Positions 12,777 through 27,542 of a stretch of DNA of 64,000 bases are shown piece by piece (the first letter of the stretch is position 1; each line of letters starts with the position of its first letter). The position numbers were made by a program, and so were the translations under genes. Source of the DNA: Centrapalus pauciflorus. Its lineage: Eukaryota; Streptophyta; Magnoliopsida; Asterales; Asteraceae. The notes under the pieces were generated by a model. The model was given only the letters and a program-made list of their open reading frames with translations, had not been told where the DNA came from and did not search any database. The stretch is from positions 1-64,000 of the forward strand of contig JAANYP010002780.1 in assembly GCA_020465985.1 (NCBI GenBank), written 5' to 3'.

Positions 12777-14165
12777 CAGGGCCGGTCCTAGACATTTTAA
12801 TGCCCCGGGCAAGATAAAAAAAATTAATGCCCTTAAAAAATGTTAAGATACAAGTATACGACATACCACTTTTTAAAAGGGTTTGGAACCTAATCAAATT
12901 AGGCGGCTCATCCCTACGCTGATTATATATAAAATATATGAAATTCAAATACAAGTTTTAACAATTATGAAATCACCTAAAACGATAAGCAAGTATGTCA
13001 AATAACTTGTTGTAATCAACATTTTCTGAAATTCTACTTTCAATGCTTGGTATTGTTCATCTAAATGGTTAGTTGTACCATTAAGTACCACTCTCAATGC
13101 ACATTTAATCTACCCTTGCCTACCATTAAGTACCACTCTCAATGCACATTTGATCTACCCTTGCCTAGTTGCCTTCAAGACTTGACAACCCACTCCCTCT
13201 CTACCTTAGTCTTGATCATTTCTTGAATTTTAGCCTATATTTCAAGAAACCAAAATCTTGAAAGGGAGCCGTGAAAAATAAAAGGCAAAAAAGGGTAATT
13301 AGCTTTACTGAGAAAGAATCAGATTCAGACCTTTTTCTAGCAACAGCCAACAGAGGTTTTTGGCAAAAAAACACAATCAACTTCTAAAACAAAAACAGCT
13401 TGGATGGACCCTTTCAAGAATTCAATTTGGCCACATAAAAAACAGAGATTTAAGAAGTAAAATTAATGGCACATGGAACTTTCAAGAAAATGAAGCTAAA
13501 TTATATCCAGACATCTAAACAATCGCCAAATAGAAACAAATGCCAAAAAAATCAATTTCTTAAGTTAATTGCCAATCGAGAAGAATCAATTACAGAACGC
13601 GCTAACAGAACCAATCTAAGAAAGAGATGAAGCAGAAGCACCAATCGAAGAAACAATTACAGAAGCACCAATCGAAGAAATCATAAACGGTAAATGATCA
13701 ATGGATTGGATATACCTCTAGTACACTATTGAGACAGTCAGATGGAGGAGAAGCAAGAGACAGCTCGGCCGTCGCAGTCACTGTCCGCCGGTGGTGGATG
13801 AGCGTGAGCCGGTGAGCGTGACAGACTAACAAAACCAATCGCCGCAGTAGGCTCCCCTCAATCGCCGGATTTCGCGTGACCTTTCCTCTCTGTCTCCTCG
13901 GATTTAGCTTGGCAGTAGGCTCCCTCAATCGCCGCATCAACGCTTTGGGACAAGGGATATTCTGATATCACGCACACAGGAAAAAAAGAATTTGAAGGGG
14001 CTAAAAGAAACGTCAAACGTGGACCTGACTGTAATTGTAGGTGGGCTTACATTTGGGCCGAAAATTAAACCTAGTATAACTAAATTTTGGGCTAAACTTT
14101 GATGCCCTTTGGTTTTTGATGCCCTGGGCCGAGGCCCAGTTCGCCCCCCCTTTGGGCCGGCCCTG
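12777..14165. mobile_element. Non-autonomous hAT element (inner copy), 1389 bp
   Basis: It has the same ends and length as the outer copy and is inserted in the same orientation into that copy's own internal site ATTGCCAA. The site is duplicated on both sides (12769-12776 and 14166-14173), a perfect 8-bp target duplication. Every block I compared between the two copies was identical, which implies recent movement. Each copy also contains a 45-bp tandem pair. Confidence 0.93.
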
Positions 14166-14771
14166 ATTGCCAATCGAGAAGAATCAATTACAGAACGCGC
14201 TAACAGAACCAATCTAAGAAAGAGATGAAGCAGAAGCACCAATCGAAGAAACAATTACAGAAGCACCAATCGAAGAAATCATAAACGGTAAATGATCAAT
14301 GGATTGGATATACCTCTAGTACACTATTGAGACAGTCAGATGGAGGAGAAGCAAGAGACAGCTCGGCCGTCGCAGTCACTGTCCGCCGGTGGTGGATGAG
14401 CGTGAGCCGGTGAGCGTGACAGACTAACAAAACCAATCGCCGCAGTAGGCTCCCCTCAATCGCCGGATTTCGCGTGACCTTTCCTCTCTGTCTCCTCGGA
14501 TTTAGCTTGGCAGTAGGCTCCCTCAATCGCCGCATCAACGCTTTGGGACAAGGGATATTCTGATATCACGCACACAGGAAAAAAAGAATTTGAAGGGGCT
14601 AAAAGAAACGTCAAACGTGGACCTGACTGTAATTGTAGGTGGGCTTACATTTGGGCCGAAAATTAAACCTAGTATAACTAAATTTTGGGCTAAACTTTGA
14701 TGCCCTTTGGTTTTTGATGCCCTGGGCCGAGGCCCAGTTCGCCCCCCCTTTGGGCCGGCCCTGACAAGAAC

Positions 14772-15126
14772 CATATATATAATTTATGTAAATAAAATAT
14801 CTCTAGGCTTACAAATTTCATCCGGTCCATCAAGTACCAACAAATTCCGTTCAAACCACATTTATTAAGCTATCCATTTTGTCATCTATAAAAATCATAT
14901 CCAAAGTTTATAAAAATGCAATAATCTTTTAATATTAATAAAATATTCTATAGTACGTTGTCTTTAATTGCATTAAAAAAAGTTAGATTCTTTGGAGACA
15001 AATAAATGAGCAGTGGGGAAGGCAAGTGTTTGTAATTGACTAATTGTAGGGTTGTTTGCAGTCGCCACCATATTTTGTCGGCTCCTTGCTCGTTCCTCTG
15101 AACTGAACGCATCTAATTTTTCTGTT
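14772..15126. other. Short intergenic stretch
   Basis: AT-rich; I see no gene or named element in it. Confidence 0.5.
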
Positions 15127-15140
15127 TATATATATATATA

Positions 15141-15985
15141 GGGTTGAGATCATTGCAGAACCTTAATTTAGTGCAGAACCATAGAACCAATCTAAACCAT
15201 TAGATTATAATATAACACTAGGGATAAGATAGTAATTATACAATTAATATTGAATTAATAGCAGCCTACCAAGTTTGACTGTCCACTTTGACTTTTTTTT
15301 ACTCTTTTAATATATAATGGACATGCAATGTTGCATCGACGTTAAATATACGATATCAAAGTGTTCATTCGACATCGATAGGTCGTATGGGTAAAAAAAA
15401 TTTACGAAAAATAAACACGTAAATTTTTTTTCAAAAAAATATATTCATGACCGTTCTCGTTAAATCCACCAACTTTGACTACTAATTGTGACTATTATTT
15501 TAGCTCTGTTAATAATGAGCGTATATGCAGTGTTGCATTGACGTTAAATATACGATATCAAAGTGTTCATTCGATATCGAATGATCTCATTATCTCACCA
15601 TGATATATTGCATCGTGGTCTGGGTAATTTTTTTTTTTACGAAAAATAAACACGTAAAATTTTTTCGAAAAAAATATATCATGACCGGTCTCGTTTTAAA
15701 GAGTATAAAATTTATGGTATAATTTTTTTGATTTAAAAATTAATAATATTAATGTTATTTTAATTTAAAGAAAAAAGATATTTATTTTGCTAATGTCAAT
15801 CTTTTTGCTATTTCCAATCTTTTCCTTTTTTACCCCTCCAAGAATTAAAATATCACTATTACCAATCTTTTTTTCACTAATTCCAAACTTAACTCTTTTA
15901 ATCAAGACCATTAGATTATTATAATCTATGGACGATATTGGTTCTATAGTTCTACACTAAATTTAGGTTCTGCAATGATCCCATC
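15141..15985. mobile_element. TA-bounded foldback element E1, about 845 bp
   Basis: It lies between TA arrays at 15127-15140 and 15986-16005. Its ends are inverted repeats of about 70 bp: ATCATTGCAGAACCTTAATT, then AGTGCAGAACCATAGAACC on the left, with the complement on the right. Two internal blocks of about 120 bp (about 15330-15450 and 15532-15690) are diverged direct repeats sharing GACGTTAAATATACGATATC. It is non-coding. No target duplication other than TA repeats is visible. Confidence 0.75.
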
Positions 15986-16084
15986 TATATATATATATAT
16001 ATATAGAATTTGGTTCCACAGCGTCCCTCAAGAAATCCAGCGTATCCAACGTCCCTGAATTGGCAAGGGTATTTTCGTAATTAC

Positions 16085-16395
16085 AACGACCATTCACATT
16101 GCTTAAATTCATCATTCACATTAATTGATCATTCACATTAGTCAATTGATCATTCACATTACTTAATTGATCATTCACAACACTTATTTAACTTTTTATA
16201 CTTCTTCTACACTTATTTGATCATTCATATTACTTAATTAACCATTCACATTACTTAATTGACCATTCACATTACTTAAATGATCATTCACATTACTTAA
16301 TTAATCATTCACATTACTTAATTGACCATTCACATTACTTAGATGATCATTCACATTATTTAATTGATCATTCACATTACTTAACATTGATGGTA
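16085..16395. repeat. Minisatellite, unit about 21 bp, left arm of E2
   Basis: Roughly 14 imperfect copies of a unit containing GATCATTCACATTACTTAAT. The unit varies at GATC/GACC/AATC, and some copies are shortened. Confidence 0.9.
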
Positions 16396-17179
16396 TGTAG
16401 AAGATGAAGTCTGACATTGCTGTTCTCGTCATTCATCAAATGTGAATGGACATTTACCTAATGTGAATGACCATTCACATTAGAAGATTGATCATTCACA
16501 AAACGTAGTTGACAATTAACAGGACTAATGTAAGGTGCTGATATTATTTCACCAATGTGAATGGTGAAATTTACTAATGTGAATGGTCATTCACATTAGC
16601 TGAATGATCATTCACATTGGTTGATGTTATTAATGTTTGATAGATTTGAGAATTTGAGCGTTACATGAATGACCATTGTTACTGTTTGTCATTAATCTTG
16701 TTACTGCTTGTTAGTAGTTGACGATGCACAGCATACATGATGTGCTGATATGGTACAACCAATGTGAATGGCAAATTTCCTAATGTGAATGGCCATTCAC
16801 ATTAGCTGAATGATCATTCACATTGGTTGATGTTATTAATGATTGATAGATTTGAGAATTTGAGCGTTACATGAATGACCATTGTTACTGTTTGTCATTA
16901 ATCTTGTTACTGTTTGTTAGTAGTTGACGATGCACAGCATACATGCTGTGCTGATATGGTACAACCAATGTGAATGGTAAATTTCCTAATGTGAATGCCC
17001 ATTCACATTAGCTGAATGATCATTCACATTGGTTGATGTTATTAATGTTTGATAGATTTGAGAATTTGAGTGTTACATAAATGACCATTGTTACTGTTTG
17101 TCATTAATCTTGTTACTGTTTGTTAGTAGTTGACAATGCTCAGATTCACATGTTGTGCTGATATTATTTTACCAATATG

Positions 17180-17515
17180 AATGGTCAAATAAGCAATGTG
17201 AATGATCATTTAAGTAAGGTGAATGATCAATTAAGTAATGTGAATGATCATTTAAGTAACGTAAAATGTTAATTAAGTAATGTGAATGATCATTTAAGTA
17301 ATGTGAATGGTCAATTAAGTAATGTGAATGATCAATTAAGTAATTTGAATGATCAATTAGTCAAATAATTATTGTGAATGATCAATTAAGTATAAAAGAA
17401 TTGTAAATAGTCAAATAATTCTTGTGAATGATCAAATAAGTGTTGTAAATGAATAATTAAGTAATTTGAATGATCAATTAATGTGAATGATGAATTAAGT
17501 AATGTGAATGGTCGT
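17180..17515. repeat. Minisatellite, right arm of E2 (reverse complement of the left arm)
   Basis: Imperfect copies of AAGTAATGTGAATGATCATT and AAGTAATGTGAATGGTCAAT. This is the complement of the unit at 16085-16395, so the two arrays could pair as a long hairpin. Confidence 0.9.
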
Positions 17516-17667
17516 TGTAATTACGAAAATACCATTTCAGCCAAAAAAAGGGGGGGACGCGCATGGAATTGCATTTTTGATCACAACCATTGATTTATTT
17601 AATCTTGTGGCTTTGGATGGGTACCCTTGGTACACTGGATTTTTGAAGGGACTCTTTTGAACCTAAA

Positions 17668-17669
<2 letters not shown>

Positions 17670-17753
<84 letters not shown>
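17670..17753. repeat. (TA)n array, 84 bp, between E2 and E3
   Basis: Pure TA run, with one foldback element directly on each side. Confidence 0.97.
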
Positions 17754-17755
<2 letters not shown>

Positions 17756-18181
17756 TTTGGGTTCAAATGAGTACCACTAGTTTTGCGGAGTACCGGAGGT
17801 ACCTCGCTTAAAACCATTTTTTTTGAAATTTTTTTTCATAATCATGTTTAAATTAATAATACAAGACTACTTGCAAAAAATCACACATAAACACACACTA
17901 GAACTAGGTGAAAAGTGTGTATTCACATGAACTGCACTGTTGTGAACATGTGTTCACAACTAAGCATGTTCACATGAATTTTTTCACGTTCACATGACTT
18001 TTAAGATGTTAGAAAGTGTGAATGTATATAATTTTTTACGAATAGCCTTATTTTATTTGTATCTAAATGAATATGAAAAAAATTCAAAAAAAAACTTTTT
18101 TTCGGAGCAAGTTCACATCCGAAACCCGTGTGTTCACAGGTACTCACGGTACTCTGCATTTTTTAGGTACTCACACGAACC

Positions 18182-18185
<4 letters not shown>
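17754..18185 (+). mobile_element. TA-bounded foldback element E3, about 432 bp
   Basis: Bounded by TA arrays (17670-17753 and 18186-18253). The ends are similar to each other in inverted orientation: GATTTGGGTTCAAATGAGTA on the left, and on the right the complement of AATATGGTTCGTGTGAGTAC. The middle carries GTTCACATGAA and TGTGAACATG palindromic phrases. It is present again in the opposite orientation as E7 (20463-20897). Confidence 0.8.
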
Positions 18186-19819
<1,634 letters not shown>

Positions 19820-19823
<4 letters not shown>

Positions 19824-20195
19824 GGTTCGAAGAAGTATCATCCATTATATATGACGTGCACCAGAAGTTATCACTTTTAAAAAATCTTTTTTACAATTTT
19901 TTTTCACAAACATGTTTTAATTAACGTTATAAAGATGATATGTAAATTTCACATACATTCATATATCCGTACTTCTTAAAAAATGTGAAGTTACACTTAC
20001 ATAAATTTGTATATATGTGAACGTACAATTATGAGATGCATGATTCCATATTTCCATGCACTTAGAATGTGCGTGAAATTTATATATTATCTGTGTAATG
20101 TTAATTAAAACGTGTTTATAAAAAATTCTTTTCAAAGAAATTACTTTTAGAATGGGTAGCGAGCTTCTGGTGCGCTGCATAATAATTGGTACTCA
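19820..20195. mobile_element. Foldback element E6, about 376 bp, TA array on one side only
   Basis: Same subfamily and orientation as E5 (AATATGGTTCGAAGAAGTAT on the left, TTCTGGTGCGCTGCAT then GGTACTCACTTGG on the right), but more diverged. The left TA array is 19756-19819. The right array is missing; a CA-rich stretch follows and then unrelated sequence to 20426. Probably an older copy that has lost its right flank. Confidence 0.7.
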
Positions 20196-20424
20196 CTTGG
20201 AAAAACACACACATGTATACGTATTTACACACTTTTCCTGGAATGAGATAGAGAAATAAAAAATAAATGACATATGATAGGGATCGAATTAGATAAGAAA
20301 TAAAGTTATCAGAGGATGTAGGTTGTATGCATCAAATTATTTTGAAGAGGGTATGCAAGCCACTTTAAACTTTAAAATTAATTAAAATAAAAACATTCTG
20401 TTACTAATAAAAAAAGGATTTCGT

Positions 20425-22597
<2,173 letters not shown>

Positions 22598-24160
22598 ATG
22601 GACGGAGGATTAAACACTCCTGATGCCACCGGAGGCGGAGGACCGGCCGTCGGTGTTCAGATCAACCACCGCCACTCTCATTATCATCGCCGGCTCCCTG
22701 ATTTCCTCCAAAGCGTTAATCTCAAATACGTCAAATTAGGTTACCACTATCTCATCTCTCACTTATTGACCTTGTGTTTGATCCCTATTATGATCGTAGT
22801 TTTAATCGAAGCATCTCAGATGAACCCTAACGATATCCGTCAGTTATGGATTCATCTACAATACAATCTCGTTAGCGTAATCATATGTTCTACTGTTTTA
22901 GTATTCGGATCTACTGTTTACATCATGACCCGACCCAAACCTGTTTACCTAGTCGATTACGCTTGTTATCGTGCACCGGATCACCTTAAAGCTCCGTACG
23001 AACGATTCATGAAACATTCTAGGTTAACTGGTGATTTTGATGAATCGTCTTTAGAGTTTCAAAGGAAGATTCTGGAAAGATCTGGACTAGGTGAAGATAC
23101 ATATGTACCTGAAGCTATGCATTTTCTACCTCCACGGCCGTCCATGGCGGCGGCTAGGGAGGAGGCTGAGCAGGTTATGTATGGTGCTTTAGATATTTTG
23201 TTTTCCAGTACCGGAATTAAACCGAAAGATATCGGAATTCTTGTAGTGAATTGTAGTTTGTTTAATCCGACTCCATCGTTATCTTCGATGATTGTTAACA
23301 AGTATAAGTTGAGGGGGAATGTTAGGAGCTTTAATTTGGGGGGAATGGGATGTAGCGCCGGTGTGATTGCCGTTGATCTTGCAAAAGATATGTTACAGGT
23401 TCACCGGAATACGTATGCTGTCGTTGTTAGTACGGAAAACATTACGCAGAATTGGTATTTCGGGAATAAGAAGTCGATGTTGATACCGAATTGTTTATTT
23501 AGAGTCGGTGGTGCTGCGGTTTTGTTGTCGAATAAATCGGTTGATAGAAGACGAGCCAAGTATAAGCTTGTTCATGTCGTTAGAACTCATCGCGGTGCAG
23601 ATGATAAAGCGTTCCGCTGCGTGTATCAAGAGCAAGACGATGCTGGGAAAACCGGAGTTTCTTTGTCGAAAGATCTCATGGCGATCGCAGGCGGAGCCCT
23701 TAAAACCAACATCACGACTCTAGGTCCGCTCGTGCTTCCGATCAGCGAGCAGCTCTTGTTTTTCTGTACATTGATTGTGAAGAAATTATTCAACGACAAC
23801 ATGAAACCGTATATTCCCGATTTCAAATTAGCATTTGATCATTTCTGCATACACGCCGGAGGCAGAGCAGTGATCGACGAGCTCGAGAAGAATCTGCAGT
23901 TATCGCAAATACACGTGGAGGCATCTCGAATGACGCTTCATAGATTCGGAAACACGTCTTCAAGCTCGATTTGGTATGAGCTAGCGTATACCGAAGCTAA
24001 AGGGAGGATGCGAAAGGGTCACAGAGTCTGGCAGATTGCATTCGGAAGTGGTTTCAAATGCAATAGTGCGGTTTGGAAGGCGCTACGTAATGTGAAACCG
24101 GGTGATAATAGTCCGTGGGCAGATTGCATCGATAAGTATCCGGTCGAATTAGTTTCGTAA
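22598..24160 (+). CDS. KCS4: 3-ketoacyl-CoA synthase, KCS4 type
   Basis: This enzyme catalyses the first, chain-length-setting step of very-long-chain fatty acid elongation at the endoplasmic reticulum, condensing malonyl-CoA with a long-chain acyl-CoA. The single 520-residue frame has a glycine-rich start, then LPDFLQSVNLKYVKLGYHY (33-51). Two membrane segments follow at about 48-72 and 88-110. The FAE1/CUT1-type condensing domain carries the catalytic Cys252 in LGGMGCSAG. His419 (FCIHAGGRAV) and Asn452 (RFGNTSSSS) complete the Cys-His-Asn triad, with the same spacing as in FAE1. The C-terminus (PWADCIDKYPVEL) and overall wording match Arabidopsis KCS4 more closely than KCS11 or KCS10. The start lies in a good context (CCACCATGG). 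It is intronless, as is usual for this subfamily, and appears intact. Confidence 0.96.
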   Translation: MDGGLNTPDATGGGGPAVGVQINHRHSHYHRRLPDFLQSVNLKYVKLGYHYLISHLLTLCLIPIMIVVLIEASQMNPNDIRQLWIHLQYNLVSVIICSTVLVFGSTVYIMTRPKPVYLVDYACYRAPDHLKAPYERFMKHSRLTGDFDESSLEFQRKILERSGLGEDTYVPEAMHFLPPRPSMAAAREEAEQVMYGALDILFSSTGIKPKDIGILVVNCSLFNPTPSLSSMIVNKYKLRGNVRSFNLGGMGCSAGVIAVDLAKDMLQVHRNTYAVVVSTENITQNWYFGNKKSMLIPNCLFRVGGAAVLLSNKSVDRRRAKYKLVHVVRTHRGADDKAFRCVYQEQDDAGKTGVSLSKDLMAIAGGALKTNITTLGPLVLPISEQLLFFCTLIVKKLFNDNMKPYIPDFKLAFDHFCIHAGGRAVIDELEKNLQLSQIHVEASRMTLHRFGNTSSSSIWYELAYTEAKGRMRKGHRVWQIAFGSGFKCNSAVWKALRNVKPGDNSPWADCIDKYPVELVS

Positions 24161-24752
24161 AGATCGGATCGTACTGATATCGGTTAATTCGGTTTAGCCT
24201 TGTGTTCGTCTCCTTAGTTCTCTTTATCCATTCCTCCCTCATTGTACTGGTTTTGATCAATTGAAGTTAAACCGCTTTTATTGTTTTGTGTTGGTTTAAT
24301 TGCTTATTTATGTAATAGGTGTTCGGTTTTGTGTTATAAACGAGATTATTAGGTTATTTCGTTACAATAACGCAAATAATTGGTTTAAAGTATTTGCATT
24401 GCATACGTTAACAATTGATTATTTGCGTTTATAATTAATCCTACCACACTCTTTCACAAGTTAAAAAATATAGCTTATTTGCTTAATAAGTAATTATGTG
24501 GTCATTTTACAAGTTAAAACGCAAATCCAAACACTTTAAAAACTGATTATTTGATAATTATGATAACAAACATCAGAAGTTAAACCAAACACTATATTTG
24601 CAGCAACACTTTTTGTTAAAGTCATTAAATGATTATTAGTTTTTAAAACGCTACAACATTTTTTCAAATGCAGATCCAAACACTCTCTAAGTTTTTCTTT
24701 ACACGATTTATGCATACCAAAATTTAAAAAATAATCAGTTAATGCAATATAT
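24161..24752. other. KCS4 3' region
   Basis: Includes the likely 3' UTR (to roughly 24350). After that come AT-rich phrases repeating GATTATTTG and CAAACACT in both directions (24360-24690), possibly a decayed MITE. Confidence 0.45.
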
Positions 24753-25121
24753 GGTTGCGTTTAGTTAACGAAAACTAGTCATTTTTTTATTTCAGTTTTC
24801 AAGTTATAGTTTTTAGAAAAAAACAAGGGATTCTATGAAAAGTGAAAACTTGTTTAGATGATGAAGTTTTAGTTTTAAGAAAAATAAGATGGGTGATTAT
24901 AAAATTAAAAAAATAGGATAGGTGATGGAAAAGTAAGAGAGAGAAAGAGAGTATTATAAAGAAATAGGGTAGGTAGTAGAAAAGTAAGAAAGAGAATATG
25001 AAAAGTGGTATTTTAAAAAGTGAAATGAAAATTTATGAAATTGTTGTTAAGTAAACAAGTTTTTATTTTTGTTGAAAAGTGAGATGAAAATTTTGAAAAT
25101 TTTCGGAAACTAAACGCACCC
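24753..25121. mobile_element. Tourist-like MITE, copy 1
   Basis: The ends are inverted: GGTTGCGTTTAGTTAACG on the left and CTAAACGCACCC on the right. A second copy with the same interior (AACTAGTCATTTTT, ACAAGGG, AAAATAAGAT) lies at 39632-40008. The flanking TAT here, and TTA at the other copy, fit the 3-bp duplications of PIF/Harbinger-Tourist elements. Non-coding. Confidence 0.78.
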
Positions 25122-25476
25122 TATATGTTGCAAACTTGTTCCAATACATATTAAGTTTTAATAATAGCTTCATAAATTGGTTACGAATTGAAATATGATT
25201 TTATAAATGAAATTAAAATAATTTTTTTGTACAAATCGATAAAATGATAAAACATTGTTACTTAATTACTAATGAAGCATCTTTTGTTCTTTAAAGTTGT
25301 AGCATGAGACTTTTACATCATTTACACAAAATAACAACATACCTTTTATAGTTTTTATATAATGATAACAATGAACCTTTATTGTCATCATATTTCATAT
25401 ACGAAAGTTGTTATTATGAATTCTTATTATTGATGATGAAATAACATGTTGTCCATGTTGGTAAAAGAAATAAAAG

Positions 25477-25731
25477 GGTGTTTGTTCGTAGATATTTTTT
25501 TCATGTGATTTTGATTCTGTTAAAGAATTTGCATTATGCAGTAGTTTCATTTATCAGAATTTTATCAAAAAATCTGCATTATTTTTTAAAGAAAATTTGT
25601 TAATCTGAAAAATGGAAGGTATTTGAGATTTAAAATTGTAAGAGGGAGTCTGAGTTTTTAAATAACAATGATAATAAGATTTAAGAAATTCTAGATTTTA
25701 TATCCATATTGAAATCTACGAATCAAACACA
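25477..25731. mobile_element. Possible MITE, about 255 bp
   Basis: The left GGTGTTTGTTCGTAGAT and right ATCTACGAATCAAACAC ends are nearly complementary. The interior contains weakly matching TTTGATTCTG and CAGAATTTTATC phrases. Target duplication was not resolved. Confidence 0.5.
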
Positions 25732-27542
25732 TAAGTTTAAACACAAAATCTATTAAATCTAGAAAATCGATGAACCAATTGTCCCAGGAATTTTGTCAAG
25801 CATTGATGATTTTTATAATGCATTATTATATTAATAAAATAATAAAAAGTATGCGTTTATGACGATGAATATTTCTGTGAGAGAGTGTGGTCAAAGGGTA
25901 CTTTTTAAATATCTTTTTCTCTTGGCAACTTTTGACTTGTGGATGCAATTTTGATCGGATAATTGGACTTTTAGTTTATCCTTATTGGATTTTAAGGAAC
26001 AACTAACAAATGAAATTGAAATTAGGGAAAATTGTGATATTAATTTTATTTTGATATAAGTTAGCATATTTTTTTCATAAAATATTTGGTAATGAAACGT
26101 GTTTTATTTTGATAATTTGATTACTTAAAAACTTGTTACTACGTGTTACATCCTGCTTGGTCAACGTTTTTTGTATATGACTTTTGTAATCATACTTTTA
26201 AAACTATTATAATTTAACAGTTTTAACAACCTAATTATGTGTCAACCTGTAAAAATATTTCTTTCAATATTGTCTTTTGTTTTAATTGCCACCACATCAC
26301 TTTTTGATCATTGTCAAATACGAAAATAATTTAGGATGATGATGTCATATTGATCTGAATACGGTGATACAGAAAGAAGTGTTATTGAAACATAATTGTG
26401 ACCAGAAAGTAACCGAGAAACAATATAAGAGAAATTAGAAACTGGTTATCAAGTTGTTCAACTACTAAAATTAATTCAAAATAGTTTTTAAAGTATTAAT
26501 TACTAAATGTGTATGAACAAAAGTATAAATACATTGATAAAACTACATGTTATCTTTCAATCGGTAGTAGCCAACGATTAATAACAATTTGTGGCTTTGT
26601 TTTTAACCATTTCAAAAAAGTTTATATAGAACTCCAATATGCTGATTTAAAAGCCTCAATTTAATGAAAAACTCACACTAACGTACTTTTAATCTTATTT
26701 TCAATGTAATGATAAATTTAAACACTTTTAAATCGAATTTCACATAAATACCTATCTCTTAAATTATCAAGAAATGATGATGAATACTAACTATGGCTAT
26801 CTTTCTTATTTTTATCTTCATTCTCTTTTCCTGCTTTTGTTGAGAACAACCCATCAGGGAAATACGTGTGCAAACATTCGGTTTCTTTGTTATGAAGTAT
26901 TAACCAGAATAAAGACATATTTTTCAACAAATAATTTTAATGGAGTTCAAACACTTATGTGCTGCTTGTTTTTTAAGAGGTTGATGTCTGCAGTCTACGG
27001 ATTTAGCTGTAGAATTCTGCAGTCACTAGTAGACACGGAAAGAGCTCTGCGGATGTTTACTTTTGTCTTTAATTTAGAAGAAACGGAAGAGTTCTGCAGA
27101 CACGAGCAGACAGAAAAAACATACACACTTTCGTAACAAACCTCTTCCCCGTTTTCGATTTCGCAGACATAAGTGCTTCGTAGATCTTCAACAAAAAAAC
27201 AAAAAATTTTCTCAGCAATATTATTTTTAACTATAACTCTCCAATTTATACAATTGTTTGGTGGTTTAGGCTAGCAATCAAGTTTACTTTTATGATTAAA
27301 TTTCACCAAGAAATCTTACTCGCCTAAAACATACTTACTCGTGTTAGTTCATTCAATAAATAAACGAATGTAAACGAATTTTCTCGTAAAAATCAGTTCA
27401 TTACTTATGTCAATAGTCCGAATATTAGAACAAATCAATACTTACAAATCCACGATGGTTAGACTTGACTAAGAAAATTTAAAAAAAAAATGCATTATTA
27501 ATTAATATTAGGTAGTAATCGTGATCATGTAACTGATTAGTC
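25732..27542. other. AT-rich intergenic sequence
   Basis: No recognisable gene. A 120-codon frame at 26774-27136 has a leucine-rich start and no family resemblance. Its second half is made of CTGCAG/GCAGAC phrases that look repeat-derived. Confidence 0.45.

Larger units (their letters stand above)
11978..14763. mobile_element. Non-autonomous hAT element (outer copy), split by an insertion of itself
   Basis: The ends are short inverted repeats: CAGGGCCGGTCC on the left and GGGCCGGCCCTG on the right. They are flanked by a perfect 8-bp duplication, ACAAGAAC (11970-11977 and 14764-14771), diagnostic of the hAT superfamily. The outer copy is 11978-12776 plus 14174-14763, 1389 bp in all. It is interrupted by a second 1389-bp copy. 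Open frames inside (for example minus-strand 13698-13940 and its repeat at 14296-14538) occur in duplicate only because the element does. They show no transposase motifs, so the element depends on a transposase supplied elsewhere. Confidence 0.93.
16006..17669. mobile_element. TA-bounded foldback element E2 with minisatellite arms
   Basis: It lies between TA arrays 15986-16005 and 17670-17753. The left end is GAATTTGGTTCCACAGCGTC; the right end, read in reverse, is GATTTAGGTTCAAAAGAGTC. Next to each end is a matched inverted block (TTTTCGTAATTACAACGACC at 16072 and its complement near 17512-17531). The arms consist of a short minisatellite on the left and its reverse complement on the right. 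The middle (16560-17160) has three direct repeats of about 200 bp containing GATAGATTTGAGAATTTGAG. No protein is encoded. Confidence 0.78.

Noticed and set aside
13698..14774. Repeated minus-strand frames of 79-105 codons in the hAT element
   Set aside because: They are duplicated only because the element is duplicated. No transposase motif and no start context.
16085..16395. Regular short repeats resembling a CRISPR array
   Set aside because: The units abut or vary irregularly without unique equal-length spacers, the setting is a plant transposon, and no cas genes are present. It is a minisatellite.
26774..27136. 120-codon frame
   Set aside because: Its N-terminal part is hydrophobic by AT-richness, the rest comes from CTGCAG-rich repeat text, and there is no recognisable domain.
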